A stretch of DNA of 64,000 nt from Acetobacteraceae bacterium (lineage in GTDB: Bacteria; Pseudomonadota; Alphaproteobacteria; Acetobacterales; Acetobacteraceae): the NCBI GenBank assembly GCA_947455205.1, contig CANGNF010000008.1:1-64000 (forward strand), given 5' to 3'. Positions within the stretch are counted from its first letter, which is position 1; each line of letters begins with the position of its first letter. Positions 19,587-32,792 of this stretch are shown here, piece after piece. The notes below the pieces were generated by a model. The model ran no database searches and was not told the origin of the DNA. It saw nothing but the letters and a program-made list of their open reading frames with translations. A program made the position numbers and the translations under genes.

Positions 19587-20557
19587 CCCTTCCCCGCCGC
19601 GCCGCGCTCGCCGCCGCGCTCGCCTTCCCCGCCGTGGCCCGCGCGCAGAACCGCCTGCCCTGGGACACCGAGCGCCCGATCCGCCTGATGCACAATGGCG
19701 GCGCCGGCAGCGGCTCGGACGCCGTGACCCGCGTGCTGGCGCTGGGGCTGCAGGCCGTCTGGGGCCAGAACGTGGTGGTGGAGAACCAGCCCGCCGGCGC
19801 CGGCGTGGTCGGCTACCAGACCGCCATGCGCGCGCGGAAGGACGGCCTCACCGCCATCACCTGCATCTCCTCCGTGCTGCTCGGCCCGCTGGTGGACCGC
19901 AAGCTGCCCTTCGATGTCTTCAATGAAGCCGTGCCGGTCTCCCAGTTGATGATCGCCGCCGGCGTGCTCTGCGTGCCGAAGAGCCTGGGCGTGAAGACGG
20001 TGGCGGAGTTCCTCACCTGGGCCAAGGCCCAGCCGGAGGTGATCCCCTTCGGCAATTACGGCCACGGCACCGCCAGCCACATCCACGCCGCGCTGTTCAG
20101 CAAGCGCGCGGGGCTGAACACCGAACTGGTGCCCTACCCGGGCGCCAAGCTGGTGAACGACCTGATGGCCGGGCACGTCAAGGTCGGCTTCCTCGACAGC
20201 GGCAGCGTCATCGCGCAACTCCGCAGCGGCGACATCATCGGCCTGGCCGTGACGGGGCCGGAACGCGTCTCCGTGCTGCCGGAAACGCCGACGTTGGTCA
20301 GCCTGGGCAACATGCAGGGCTTCGAGCCGCAGATCTGGATCGGCACCTTCCTGCCGCCGGAAACCCCGGCCAACATCGTGGAAGCCTGGGGCGACGGCGT
20401 CTCCCGCGCCGTCAAGTCGGCCAATGTCAGCGCCCGCTTCCGCGACATCGGCTTCGAGCCCGTGGGCAGCCAGCCCGCCGAGTTCCGCGCCATGCTGCGG
20501 CGCGAGCGCGACACCTGGAGCCGCGTGGTCACGGAAACCGGGGTGCAGATTCCCTGA
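19583..20557 (+). CDS. Bug-family (TctC) substrate-binding protein
   Basis: Periplasmic solute-binding protein, 324 residues, with a signal peptide (AALAAALAFPAVARAQ). The TctC core begins RPIRLMHNGGAGSGSDAVTR, and VVVENQPAGAGVVG follows. The ligand loop reads NGGAGSGSD rather than the more usual PPGGSTD, a visible difference from the three other Bug proteins here. The ATG at 19583 overlaps the dioxygenase stop, so I prefer it to the ATG at 19568. Its place directly after a TauD-like gene suggests it delivers that enzyme's substrate. Confidence 0.9.
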   Translation: MTLPRRAALAAALAFPAVARAQNRLPWDTERPIRLMHNGGAGSGSDAVTRVLALGLQAVWGQNVVVENQPAGAGVVGYQTAMRARKDGLTAITCISSVLLGPLVDRKLPFDVFNEAVPVSQLMIAAGVLCVPKSLGVKTVAEFLTWAKAQPEVIPFGNYGHGTASHIHAALFSKRAGLNTELVPYPGAKLVNDLMAGHVKVGFLDSGSVIAQLRSGDIIGLAVTGPERVSVLPETPTLVSLGNMQGFEPQIWIGTFLPPETPANIVEAWGDGVSRAVKSANVSARFRDIGFEPVGSQPAEFRAMLRRERDTWSRVVTETGVQIP

Positions 20558-20596
20558 GGCCGTGCCAGCCTGCGGCAACCACCCAGGGAAACGCCG

Positions 20597-20893
20597 ATGT
20601 TGATCCGCATTGCCAATGGCACCGCCGCGCTGGAAGCGCCGGAAGACCTCAAGCGCTTCAAGCTGGTCGTCTCCGGCGGCCTGGAAGGCGCGGGCCTGCA
20701 ACAGGCGCTGGGCGCCGCCGGCCGGCTGGAAGGCGAGCATGTCTGGGTTTCCCCCACTTGGCTGGCCGATGCCTCTGGCCGCGGCACCGATGCCGGCTGG
20801 CTGGAGGAGTTTGGCCGCATGGTCGGCTTTGCCGCCAAGCAGGGCTGGGTGAATGATGCCGGCGAGATCAGGGCGCATATCGAACGTGAGTGA
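20597..20893 (+). CDS. Small conserved-looking protein of unknown function
   Basis: A 98-residue soluble protein I do not recognise. It starts MLIRIANGTAALEAPEDLKRFK, has no signal peptide or membrane segment, and ends in a charged segment, AGEIRAHIERE. Start support is the purine-rich AGGGAAA about 10 bases upstream. Its codon usage matches its neighbours, and it lies 39 bases after the Bug gene and overlaps the next gene by 8 bases, so it looks like a real member of the operon. Domain searches would be needed to say more. Confidence 0.7.
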   Translation: MLIRIANGTAALEAPEDLKRFKLVVSGGLEGAGLQQALGAAGRLEGEHVWVSPTWLADASGRGTDAGWLEEFGRMVGFAAKQGWVNDAGEIRAHIERE

Positions 20894-21641
20894 CACCACC
20901 GACATCACCATCGCCGGCTGCCGCACCCTGCTGCGCCGAGCCGGCAGCGGCGCCCCGCTGCTTTACCTGCACGCTGAACACGGCGGCGGCTGGCCGCCTT
21001 TGCTGCAGCACCTGGCGCAACGCTTCGACGTCATCGCGCCCGACCTGCCCGGCTTCGGCGGCACCGAGACGCCGGACTGGCTGGACAACATCCACGACCT
21101 GGCCCTGTTCACGCTGGAGTTGCTGGAGGCGCTGGACCTGCGCCACGTCGCGCTGGTCGGCAGCGCGCTGGGCGGCTGGGTGGCGGCCGAAGCCGCGCTG
21201 CGCGACCGCACGCGCCTCTCGCGCCTCGCTCTGCTGAACCCCATGGGCATCCAGGTGAAGGGCCTGAACGCCGCCGACCCCTTCCTGGCCACGCCGGAGG
21301 AGACGGTTGCCGCCAACTTCCACAACGCGCCGCAACCCACGGATGAAGCCGACCTCGACACCCAGCTGAAGAACCGCCACGCTTATGCCCGCATGGCCTG
21401 GGCGCCGCGCCTGCACGACCCGCATTTGGCGAAGTGGCTGCACCGCCTGCGCCTGCCCACGCTGATCCTCAGCGGCGCGGAGGACCGCGTGGTGCCCGCC
21501 GCCAATGGTGCCGCCTTCGCCGCCGCCATCCCCGGCGCGCGGCACGTGGTGCTGCCCGCCTGCGCCCATTTGGCGGAACTCGACGCGCCCCAGGCCGTCC
21601 TGGCCGCATTGGACCCCTTCCTCACGGAGCCCACGCCATGA
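20886..21641 (+). CDS. Alpha/beta-fold hydrolase homologue with Ala in place of the nucleophile Ser
   Basis: Alpha/beta-fold protein of 251 residues. The oxyanion region, acid (GAEDRVVP) and histidine (ACAHLAELD) are all in place. The nucleophile elbow, however, reads LVGSALGGW: the position normally held by serine in G-x-S-x-G is alanine, and the only serine is one residue early. It may be a pseudoenzyme, act as a lyase or cofactorless oxygenase relative, or be a sequence error. I chose GTG at 20886, which overlaps the previous gene; an ATG at 20853 is an alternative. It is coupled by ATGA to the LLM oxidoreductase. Confidence 0.85.
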   Translation: MSDTTDITIAGCRTLLRRAGSGAPLLYLHAEHGGGWPPLLQHLAQRFDVIAPDLPGFGGTETPDWLDNIHDLALFTLELLEALDLRHVALVGSALGGWVAAEAALRDRTRLSRLALLNPMGIQVKGLNAADPFLATPEETVAANFHNAPQPTDEADLDTQLKNRHAYARMAWAPRLHDPHLAKWLHRLRLPTLILSGAEDRVVPAANGAAFAAAIPGARHVVLPACAHLAELDAPQAVLAALDPFLTEPTP

Positions 21642-22840
21642 GGTTCTTCTTCTTCCACCTGATGCCCTATGCCGCGCTGGACCCGGACTACGACCAGACG
21701 CACAAATCCGCCTGGGTCACGCTGCCCAACAGCTACTACGACCCCGAGATCGGCGCCGACCTGTACAACCGCTACCTGGACGAACTGGAATACGCCGCCG
21801 AACTCGGCTTCGAGGGCATCGGCGTCAACGAGCATCACCAGAACGCCTATGGGCTGATGCCCTGCCCCAACGTCTTCGCGGGCATGCTGGCGCGCCGCAT
21901 CCCCAAGCAGACGAAAATCGCCATCCTCGGCCGCGCCCTGCCCGTCCTCAGCAACCCGCTTTCGGTGGCGGAAGAATTCGCGGTGCTGGACAACGTCACC
22001 CGCGGCCGGATCATCACCGGCTTCGTCCGCGGCATCGGCGCCGAATACCATTCGCTGGCGGTGAACCCGACGGAAAGCCACGCCCGCTTCCACGAAGCCC
22101 ACGACCTGATCGTGCAGGCCTGGACCCGCGACGGCCCGTTTGCGTTCGAGGGCAAGTACTACAACTTCCCCTACGTCAACCTGTGGCCCCGCGTGTACCA
22201 GAAGCCGCATCCGCCGATCTGGATTCCCTCCCAGGGCAGCAGCGAGACCATCGCCTTCGCCGCCCATCCGGACCGCCGCTACGTCTACCTGCAGACCGCC
22301 ACGCCGGCCGCCATGCTGTTCCGCTACATGCAGGCCTATCGCGACGAGGCCACGCGCATGGGCTACCAGGCCAGCCCGGACCAGTTGGGCTGGAGCGTGA
22401 AGATCCATGTCGGCGAAACCGACGAGATCGCCCGCCGCGAAGCCAAGCCGCATGTGGAGGCCTTCGCCAACAAGTTCCTCCGCATGCCGCAGGAGATGCT
22501 GCTGCCGCCCGGCTACACCAGCGTCGCCAGCATGAAGCGCATCCAGGAGGCGAAGAAGACCATCACCGGCGGCGCCCGCACCATGGAACAGATGATCGAG
22601 CAGGGCACCTTCATCTGCGGCAGCCCGCAGACCGTCATCGACCAGCTGGCCGACTACCAGCGCAAGGGCGGCTTCAACATCGTCATGGCCGGGCTGCACT
22701 ACGGCACCCTGCCGGCGGAGCTGACACGCAAGAACATGGAGCTGTTCGCGCGGGAAGTGATGCCCGCCCTGGCCAACGCCACCGCCCCCGCCAGCATCGC
22801 CGCAGCGGCCGACGGCCGGGCGGCCGCGGCGGCCGAGTAG
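21638..22840 (+). CDS. LLM-class flavin-dependent oxidoreductase
   Basis: Luciferase-like TIM-barrel flavin monooxygenase, 400 residues, using reduced FMN or F420. Family blocks are seen in FEGIGVNEHHQNAYGLMPCPN, ILGRALPVLSNPLSVAEEFAVLD and RGRIITGFVRGIGAEYHSL. The C-terminus is Ala-rich. The sequence resembles the group found with alpha/beta hydrolases in degradation operons. The ATG at 21638 overlaps the hydrolase stop by 4 bases. Together with the TauD-like enzyme it gives the operon two oxygenases, which suggests oxidative breakdown of an imported compound. Confidence 0.92.
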   Translation: MRFFFFHLMPYAALDPDYDQTHKSAWVTLPNSYYDPEIGADLYNRYLDELEYAAELGFEGIGVNEHHQNAYGLMPCPNVFAGMLARRIPKQTKIAILGRALPVLSNPLSVAEEFAVLDNVTRGRIITGFVRGIGAEYHSLAVNPTESHARFHEAHDLIVQAWTRDGPFAFEGKYYNFPYVNLWPRVYQKPHPPIWIPSQGSSETIAFAAHPDRRYVYLQTATPAAMLFRYMQAYRDEATRMGYQASPDQLGWSVKIHVGETDEIARREAKPHVEAFANKFLRMPQEMLLPPGYTSVASMKRIQEAKKTITGGARTMEQMIEQGTFICGSPQTVIDQLADYQRKGGFNIVMAGLHYGTLPAELTRKNMELFAREVMPALANATAPASIAAAADGRAAAAAE

Positions 22841-22841
22841 G

Positions 22842-23288
22842 ATGCCGGCGCAGGCCCAGGCCATCCGCGACCTGCGCGACAAGGCCGGCTACCTGCTGCG
22901 CCGCGCCTTCCAGCGCAGCCAGGCGCTGTTCACCGAGGAAACCCGCGACCTCGACATCACCAGCCCGCAATACATCCTGCTGGTGGCGCTGGCGCTGCGC
23001 CCGGGCGTGGACCAGAACAGCCTGGCGGAAACCGTGGACCTGGACCGCTGGACCACCGGCGACATCCTGGCCCGGCTGGAACGCCGTGGCCTGCTGGCGC
23101 GGGAAGTGGACCGCAGCGACCGCCGCTGCCGCCGCCTGGTGCTGACCGAGGCCGGCCACGCCGTGGTCCGGCAGATGGAACCCAGCGGCATCAGCGTGAA
23201 CCAGAAGCTGCTGGCCCCGCTGGACGCCGAGGAGCAGCGCGAATTCCTCCGCCTGCTCCGCAAGCTGGTCGGCGTGCGGGAAGTCTAG
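22842..23288 (+). CDS. MarR-family transcriptional regulator
   Basis: Winged-helix repressor of 148 residues. The DNA-binding domain covers about residues 45-105 with the recognition region LDRWTTGDILARLERRGLLAREVDRSDRR, the usual MarR wing. It begins one base after the LLM stop codon and closes the dioxygenase-LLM set, so it probably regulates that set in response to its substrate. No clear MarR palindrome was found beside the operon by eye; the 26-base repeats at 18543-18620 are candidates. Confidence 0.92.
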   Translation: MPAQAQAIRDLRDKAGYLLRRAFQRSQALFTEETRDLDITSPQYILLVALALRPGVDQNSLAETVDLDRWTTGDILARLERRGLLAREVDRSDRRCRRLVLTEAGHAVVRQMEPSGISVNQKLLAPLDAEEQREFLRLLRKLVGVREV

Positions 23289-23293
23289 GGCCG

Positions 23294-23312
23294 GCAGCCG
23301 GCGCGGCTGCCT
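23294..23312. terminator. Convergent hairpin between MarR and M20 genes
   Basis: GGCAGCC-GGCGC-GGCTGCC is a perfect seven-pair stem with a five-base loop. It lies in the 33-base gap between two convergent genes. There is no T-run on either strand, so its strength as a terminator is uncertain. Confidence 0.5.
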
Positions 23313-23321
23313 GCCCCGCCC

Positions 23322-24566
23322 TCAGCGCGACAGGAACGCCAGCGCGGTCAGCGCATGCACCCGCGCCACCTGGCACAGCTCCGCCACCTCGGCATATTCG
23401 TCCGCCCCGCCCATGTTGTGCGGCGTCGGGCCGTAGACGATCGTCGGCAGCCCCTCCATGCGGAACCACCGGGCATCGCTGCCGCCGACCCGCATGTTCA
23501 CCGCGCAGGGCCCGCCCAGCACGCCCCCGGCCACCTCGGCCGCCAGCCGCACCAGCTCGCTCCCGGGGTCGGTATGGTTCGGCTCGAACCGCCGCAGCAC
23601 GCGCCAGGTCACGCCCGGCAGCGCGTCCAGCTGATGATGCAGCGCCGCCTCCGCCACCGCGCAGCCCACGCCCACCGGCAGCCGAATGTCGGCGGCGGCC
23701 CGCGCATGCGCCGGCACCAGGTTGGGCGAGGTGCCGCCCTCCACCCGGCCGATATTCACCGTCACGCTGCCCAGCACCGCGGCCTCGCCGGCGCCGGAAA
23801 GCGGCTCGCTCACCGCCCGCGCCGCGGCAATCGCCGCCGTCACACTGGCCGGTGCGTCCGGCCGCAGCGCCCGTAGCCCGCGCAGCGCATCCAGCGCCAG
23901 GCTCAGCCGGTCCAGCGCGTTCTCGCCCAGATGCACATGCGCCCCATGCGCCGCGCGCCCCGCGGCCTCGACCTCGATCCACAAGAAGCCCTTCTCGCCG
24001 AAGCGCAGCACGCGTGGGCTGCCGGCGTCGCCGATGATGACGGCATCGCCCCGCGCCTCCGGCACGTTGTCCAGCAGCCAGCGGGTGCCCAGCGTGCCCA
24101 TGCTCTCCTCGTCGCCGGCCAGGGTCAGCACCGCCTCGCCACGCCACAGCGCAGGGTGCGCCGCCAGCAGCGCGAAGGCGGTGATCGACGCCGCGATCCC
24201 GCCCTTCATGTCCGCCGCGCCGCGCCCGTACAGCCGGCCGTCGCGCAGTTCTCCGCCCAGCGGCGCCACGGTCCAGGGCAGCGCCTCGTTCACCGGAAAG
24301 GTGTCGAGATGCCCGTTGAACACCAGCCGCCGCCCGGCCGCATGGCCGCGCGCCACCGCCACCAGGTTCACCACCCCCGGCGCTGTCTCATGCAGCGTCA
24401 CCGCGGCACCCGGCGCCAGCTCCGCCAGGATCGCCGCTGCCTCCCGCGCGCAGGCGGCCACGTCGCCGGGCGGGTTGGGGGATGCCACCGCCACCAGCCG
24501 CCGCGCTATCCCAACCAGCCCGGCCTCGCAGCCCGCCAGCCCCGCGTGAAACGCTTCCAAGCTCAT
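23322..24566 (-). CDS. M20-family metallopeptidase (ArgE/DapE/CPG2-like)
   Basis: Zinc hydrolase of 414 residues. Ligands are His86 and Asp88 in FNGHLDTF, Asp119 in GRGAADMKGG, the Glu pair at 153-154 in LAGDEESMG, and a late His in TPHNMGGADE. The catalytic and dimerisation domains have family-typical order. The ATG at 24566 overlaps the amine-oxidase stop (ATGA). The pairing with an amine oxidase suggests that it releases an amine or amino acid from an N-acyl or carbamoyl conjugate, but the substrate is not visible in the sequence. Confidence 0.88.
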   Translation of the reverse strand: MSLEAFHAGLAGCEAGLVGIARRLVAVASPNPPGDVAACAREAAAILAELAPGAAVTLHETAPGVVNLVAVARGHAAGRRLVFNGHLDTFPVNEALPWTVAPLGGELRDGRLYGRGAADMKGGIAASITAFALLAAHPALWRGEAVLTLAGDEESMGTLGTRWLLDNVPEARGDAVIIGDAGSPRVLRFGEKGFLWIEVEAAGRAAHGAHVHLGENALDRLSLALDALRGLRALRPDAPASVTAAIAAARAVSEPLSGAGEAAVLGSVTVNIGRVEGGTSPNLVPAHARAAADIRLPVGVGCAVAEAALHHQLDALPGVTWRVLRRFEPNHTDPGSELVRLAAEVAGGVLGGPCAVNMRVGGSDARWFRMEGLPTIVYGPTPHNMGGADEYAEVAELCQVARVHALTALAFLSR

Positions 24567-25819
24567 TGCCCCAACCACTCCAGCAGTGCATCGGCGGCCT
24601 GCTCGCCACTGGCCCAGGCGCCACCCAGCGTCGCCGCATGGGTGGGGTGGCAGGCTTCCCCCGCGAAGCGCAGCCGCCCACCGCCCAGCGCCGCCTGCCG
24701 CAGCACCGCGCGCGCGCCGGCCGCGCCCGGCACGGCATGCGAGTAGGCACCACGAAACAGCGGGTCATCCGCCCAGCCGGTCACCACCGCGCCCGGCAGC
24801 AGCGCCGTCGCCACGACCTCGGCGCCGACATGCCGCGCCAATTCCGCGCGGAACAGCGCTTCCGCCGCCCCCGCCCCGTCACGCGCCAGGGCCCAGGCCC
24901 GCGCGCCGCCGATGAAGCCCACCGCGTGCCCGGCGCCGAAGGGCCGCAGCAGGAAGGTCATCGCCGCGTCGTCGCCCGGCGCCACCCGCCGCTCGAACCG
25001 GGTGAAGGCCGGCAGGTCCAGCGCGCCGGGCGCCAGGCGCATCGCCACCTTGCTCAGCAGCCCCAGCGGCAGGCCACCGATGGCGGCGCGCAGCTCCGCC
25101 GGCAGCTCCGGCGCAAACCGCAGCGTCCCCGCCGCCAGCACGCCGGTGGAAACCGTCACCAGCACCGCCTTCGCCCGCACCGCCCCGGCGGGGGTGTGCA
25201 GCACCGGCGCGGCGCCCCATTCCACCGCCAGCACCGGCGTCTGCAGCCGCACCGGCAGCCCGGCGGCCAGCCGCGCCACCAGCGTGCCCAGCCCTTCCGC
25301 CACCTGCCAATTCTCGCCGGGGAAATCGATGGCGACATAGTCGTGCACGCTGATGTCCTCCAGCGGCGCGCCATTGATGATGTTGCCCAGCCAGTGCGCC
25401 ACCGTCGCCCGCCACGGCCCTTCGGGCAGCAACCCCGCGCAGTCCCGATCCGGCCCGGCGCAGGCGGCCTCGAAGGCCTGCTCCGCCGCGTCCAGCGCCT
25501 GCAGGTACGCCCGCCGCTCATCCTCTCCGGCGCGGCGCCCGTCCAGCATCAGCCCGTCCTTGCTGCGGCGCGGCTGCTTGTGGAAGCGCATGCCCATCGC
25601 CTCCGCCAGAGGCGTCAGCGGGTTGGCCAGCGCGTCGTGCAGCCAGCTGGCGCCGTGGTCGAAGGCCGCGCCCAGCCCGGCGCTCTCGTTAAAGGCCCGG
25701 CCGCCGACGCGCGCCCCTGCCTCCAGCAGCAGCGCGTCCACGCCGCGCGCCCGCAGCCGCCGCGCCGCCGCAATGCCCGCCGCGCCGGCACCGATGATGG
25801 CGACATCGCAGGTGGTCAT
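24563..25819 (-). CDS. Flavin-containing amine oxidoreductase (MAO-like)
   Basis: FAD-dependent amine oxidase of 418 residues. The Rossmann fingerprint CDVAIIGAGAAGIAAARRL is at residues 4-22, followed by EAGARVGGRAF. The C-terminal FAD-binding block is GRLRFAGEACHPTHAATLGG, matching the monoamine/polyamine oxidase family. It has no signal peptide, so it is cytoplasmic. The length is shorter than plant polyamine oxidases and typical of bacterial members. It lies upstream of, and overlaps, the M20 peptidase and is 40 bases from the FzlA-like gene. The amine substrate is unknown. Confidence 0.9.
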   Translation of the reverse strand: MTTCDVAIIGAGAAGIAAARRLRARGVDALLLEAGARVGGRAFNESAGLGAAFDHGASWLHDALANPLTPLAEAMGMRFHKQPRRSKDGLMLDGRRAGEDERRAYLQALDAAEQAFEAACAGPDRDCAGLLPEGPWRATVAHWLGNIINGAPLEDISVHDYVAIDFPGENWQVAEGLGTLVARLAAGLPVRLQTPVLAVEWGAAPVLHTPAGAVRAKAVLVTVSTGVLAAGTLRFAPELPAELRAAIGGLPLGLLSKVAMRLAPGALDLPAFTRFERRVAPGDDAAMTFLLRPFGAGHAVGFIGGARAWALARDGAGAAEALFRAELARHVGAEVVATALLPGAVVTGWADDPLFRGAYSHAVPGAAGARAVLRQAALGGGRLRFAGEACHPTHAATLGGAWASGEQAADALLEWLGQ

Positions 25820-25859
25820 GCCCAGCCGTCCGATCGCGCCTGGATCGGCCGCGCCACGC

Positions 25860-26528
25860 TCAGAAGTCCAGGTCGTGGTAGTGCGGCGCCGCCGCCAGCC
25901 CGCTCACCTTGTCCTGCAGCAGCGGGCGGAAGGCGGGGCGCGACTTCAGCCGCGCGTACCAGTCCTTCACCGCGGGGTGCCGGGTCCAGTCGATCTCGCC
26001 CATGAAATCCAGCGTCGAGATGTGCGCGGCGGCGGCGAAATCCGCCAGGCTCAGGTTGGCGCCGGCCAGCCAGGCGCGGCTTTCCGCCAGCCAGCCCAGG
26101 TATTCCAGATGCGGCTTCAGGTTGGCATAGCCGGCGCGCAGCACGGCGCCATCGGCATGGCCATGCCCCAGCAGCCGCTTCAGCTGCTTCTCGCCATACA
26201 GGTTGGCGGTGACCTCCATGCCGAACTTGTGGTCGAACCAGGCGACCAGCCGCCGCACCTCGGCGCGTTCCGCCAGGGTCGGCCCGAACAGCGACACATC
26301 CGGATAGGCTTCGTCCAGGTATTCGCAGATCGCGCTGCTGTCCACGATCGCGAGGCCGGTTTCCTCCTGCAGCACCGGCACGGTGCAGGCGGGGTTGATC
26401 GCCTCGAATTCCGCCCGGCGGTCCCAGACGCGTTCGTGGATCAGCTCGAATTGCAGGCGCTTCTCGCCCAGGGCCAGCCTGACCTTGCGGCAATAGGGCG
26501 ACAGCGGAAGATGGTACAGGATGCGCAC
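25860..26528 (-). CDS. fzlA: GST-fold protein, probable FtsZ-binding FzlA
   Basis: Glutathione-S-transferase fold protein of 222 residues. The thioredoxin-like half starts ILYHLPLSPYCRKVRLALGEKR, has PACTVPVLQEE and EYLDEAYPDV, and then an alpha-helical C-half. The C-terminus HYHDLDF resembles that of Caulobacter FzlA, a GST-family protein that binds FtsZ and helps constriction. That assignment rests on recall of the family and is less sure than the fold. The start is GTG at 26528; the fold begins immediately, so a later start is unlikely. That GTG is within the 3' arm of a long hairpin. Confidence 0.7.
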   Translation of the reverse strand: MRILYHLPLSPYCRKVRLALGEKRLQFELIHERVWDRRAEFEAINPACTVPVLQEETGLAIVDSSAICEYLDEAYPDVSLFGPTLAERAEVRRLVAWFDHKFGMEVTANLYGEKQLKRLLGHGHADGAVLRAGYANLKPHLEYLGWLAESRAWLAGANLSLADFAAAAHISTLDFMGEIDWTRHPAVKDWYARLKSRPAFRPLLQDKVSGLAAAPHYHDLDF

Positions 26529-26560
26529 GGGGCGAGTTTATGCCACTCGGCCCCGTGCGC
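26523..26560 (-). promoter_or_regulatory. 15-bp hairpin spanning the fzlA start codon after gltB
   Basis: On the minus strand GCGCACGGGGCCGAGT pairs with ACTCGCCCCGTGCGC (15 pairs, one bulged C) around a loop of about seven bases. It begins nine bases after the gltB TAG. The 3' arm contains the GTG start codon of the FzlA-like gene, and no Shine-Dalgarno is visible beside it. It could end gltB transcription, hide the start codon, or both; there is no following T-run. Confidence 0.65.
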
Positions 26561-26566
26561 GTGAAG

Positions 26567-31081
<4,515 letters not shown>

Positions 31082-31086
31082 TGCCG

Positions 31087-32595
31087 TCACTCCGCTGCCG
31101 TCACGCGCTCACGCGCACCGAAGGTCTCGCCGCGTTCGCGCATCCCATGCGCCTCCCCCTGGCCGCGCGGCGTCGGCGCCTCGGCCAAGGCGCGCACATA
31201 GGCGTCGATCTGGTCCGCCGCGTCGCGGCCATCGCGGATCGCCCACACCACCAACGAAGCACCGCGCACGATGTCGCCGCCGGCAAACACGCCGGGCAAA
31301 TCGGTCATGAAGCTGCGATGGTTCACCTTCAGCGTCCCCCAGCGGGACACCGTCAACGCCTTCTCGCCGAACATCGCCGGCAGATCCTCGGGATCGAAGC
31401 CCAGCGCCTTGATCGCCAGGTCGCAGGGCGCGGTGAAGCCGCTGCCCTCGATCTGCGTCACCGCCTGCCGCCCCGTCGCATCCGGCAGCCCCAGATGCAT
31501 CCGCACCGCGCGCACGCCCTCCACATGGTCACCGCCGATGAAGGCCTCCGGCGCCGCCAGCCACTCGAAGCGCACGCCCTCCTCCTCGGCATGATGCACC
31601 TCGCGCATCGAACCCGGCATGTTCGCCTTGTCGCGCCGATACAGGCAGGTCACGCTCGCCGCGCCCTGCCGCACCGCGGTGCGCACGCAATCCATCGCGG
31701 TATCGCCACCGCCGATGACGACCACGCGCTTGCCCTTGGCATTCAGCGCGCCGCTGTCGAAGGCCGGCACCGCATCACCCAGGTTCTGCCGGTTGCTCGT
31801 CGTCAGGTAGTCCAGCGCCGGCACAATCCCGGCCAGCGAGGCGCCCGGAACGGCAATGTCGCGCGCCCGGTACACCCCGGTGCCGATGAACACCGCGTCG
31901 TGCTTCGCGCGCAGCTCCGCCAGCGTCACATCCTCGCCCACGCGGCAGTTCAGGTGGAAGTGGATGCCGCCCTGCTGGAAGGATTCCCAGCGCCGCAGCA
32001 CCACCTCCTTCTCCAGCTTGAAGTTGGGGATGCCGTAGATCAGCAGCCCGCCGACGCGGTCGTAGCGGTCATACACATGCACCTGCCAGCCGCGGGTCCG
32101 CAGCCGCTCCGCCACCGCCAGCCCGGCCGGCCCGGCGCCGATGATGCCGATGCTGTGCGGCAGTTCCACCCGCGGCGTCGGCGGCTTCACCCAGCCATTC
32201 GCCCAGGCCGTGTCGGTGATGAACTTCTCGACCGAGCCGATGGTGACGCTCTCGAACCCCTTCTCGATGACGCAGTTGCCCTCGCACAGCCGGTCCTGCG
32301 GGCAGATGCGGCCGCAGATCTCGGGGAAGGTATTGGTGGCGGAGGAGACCTCATAGGCCTCCTCCAGCCGCCCCTCGGCGGTCAGCTTCAGCCAGTCGGG
32401 GATGTCGTTGTTCAGCGGGCAATGCACCGAGCAGAACGGCACGCCGCACTGGCTGCACCGGCTGGCCTGGGCGCTGGCCGCCTCGGCGACGAACTCGCGG
32501 TAGATCTCGCCGAAATCGCCGGTGCGCTGGGCGGCCTTGCGCTTTTCCGGCTGGGCCTGCTGGAGGCGCACGAATTGCAGCATGCGTTCGGCCAT
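31087..32595 (-). CDS. gltD: Glutamate synthase (NADPH) small subunit
   Basis: Beta subunit that oxidises NADPH and feeds electrons to GltB. In 502 residues the N-terminal Fe-S region shows CSQCGVPFC, CPLNNDIPDW and CEGNC. The FAD fingerprint GAGPAGLAVAERL and the NADPH fingerprint GGGDTAMDC follow. The start at 32595 (MAERMLQFVRLQQ) matches alphaproteobacterial GltD; an open extension to 32661 adds residues unlike the family. It precedes gltB with a short gap. The 197-base region upstream should hold the operon promoter, but I could not identify one with confidence. Confidence 0.96.
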   Translation of the reverse strand: MAERMLQFVRLQQAQPEKRKAAQRTGDFGEIYREFVAEAASAQASRCSQCGVPFCSVHCPLNNDIPDWLKLTAEGRLEEAYEVSSATNTFPEICGRICPQDRLCEGNCVIEKGFESVTIGSVEKFITDTAWANGWVKPPTPRVELPHSIGIIGAGPAGLAVAERLRTRGWQVHVYDRYDRVGGLLIYGIPNFKLEKEVVLRRWESFQQGGIHFHLNCRVGEDVTLAELRAKHDAVFIGTGVYRARDIAVPGASLAGIVPALDYLTTSNRQNLGDAVPAFDSGALNAKGKRVVVIGGGDTAMDCVRTAVRQGAASVTCLYRRDKANMPGSMREVHHAEEEGVRFEWLAAPEAFIGGDHVEGVRAVRMHLGLPDATGRQAVTQIEGSGFTAPCDLAIKALGFDPEDLPAMFGEKALTVSRWGTLKVNHRSFMTDLPGVFAGGDIVRGASLVVWAIRDGRDAADQIDAYVRALAEAPTPRGQGEAHGMRERGETFGARERVTAAE

Positions 32596-32727
32596 GGCGG
32601 CGACTTTCGGCTGACGTGGAACGGCCGGGCGCCTTACAGCCCCCGGGGTGCGCTGCAACATGGCGCATCCACCCCAGGCCTTACCAGCACTTTCTCGTCT
32701 TAAGGTCCGATATGTGACCCATTTCCT

Positions 32728-32752
32728 CGCCTGCCCGCCGCGCAGGCAGGCG
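32728..32752 (-). promoter_or_regulatory. Hairpin in the gltD leader region
   Basis: CGCCTGCC and GGCAGGCG form a perfect eight-pair stem with a nine-base loop in the spacer between gltD and the NDUFA9-like gene. Both genes are on the minus strand, so it may end transcription of the NDUFA9-like gene or be part of the gltDB leader. No T-run follows. Confidence 0.5.
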
Positions 32753-32792
32753 GATCGTTAAATCGGCACGACAACAAGGTCCGGTTTGAGAA

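Noticed and set aside
32640..32720. Sigma-54 promoter for gltDB
   Set aside because: A GG...GC pattern (GGATGCGCCATGTTGC) was seen on the minus strand, but the spacing between GG and GC is 12 bases, not the required 10.
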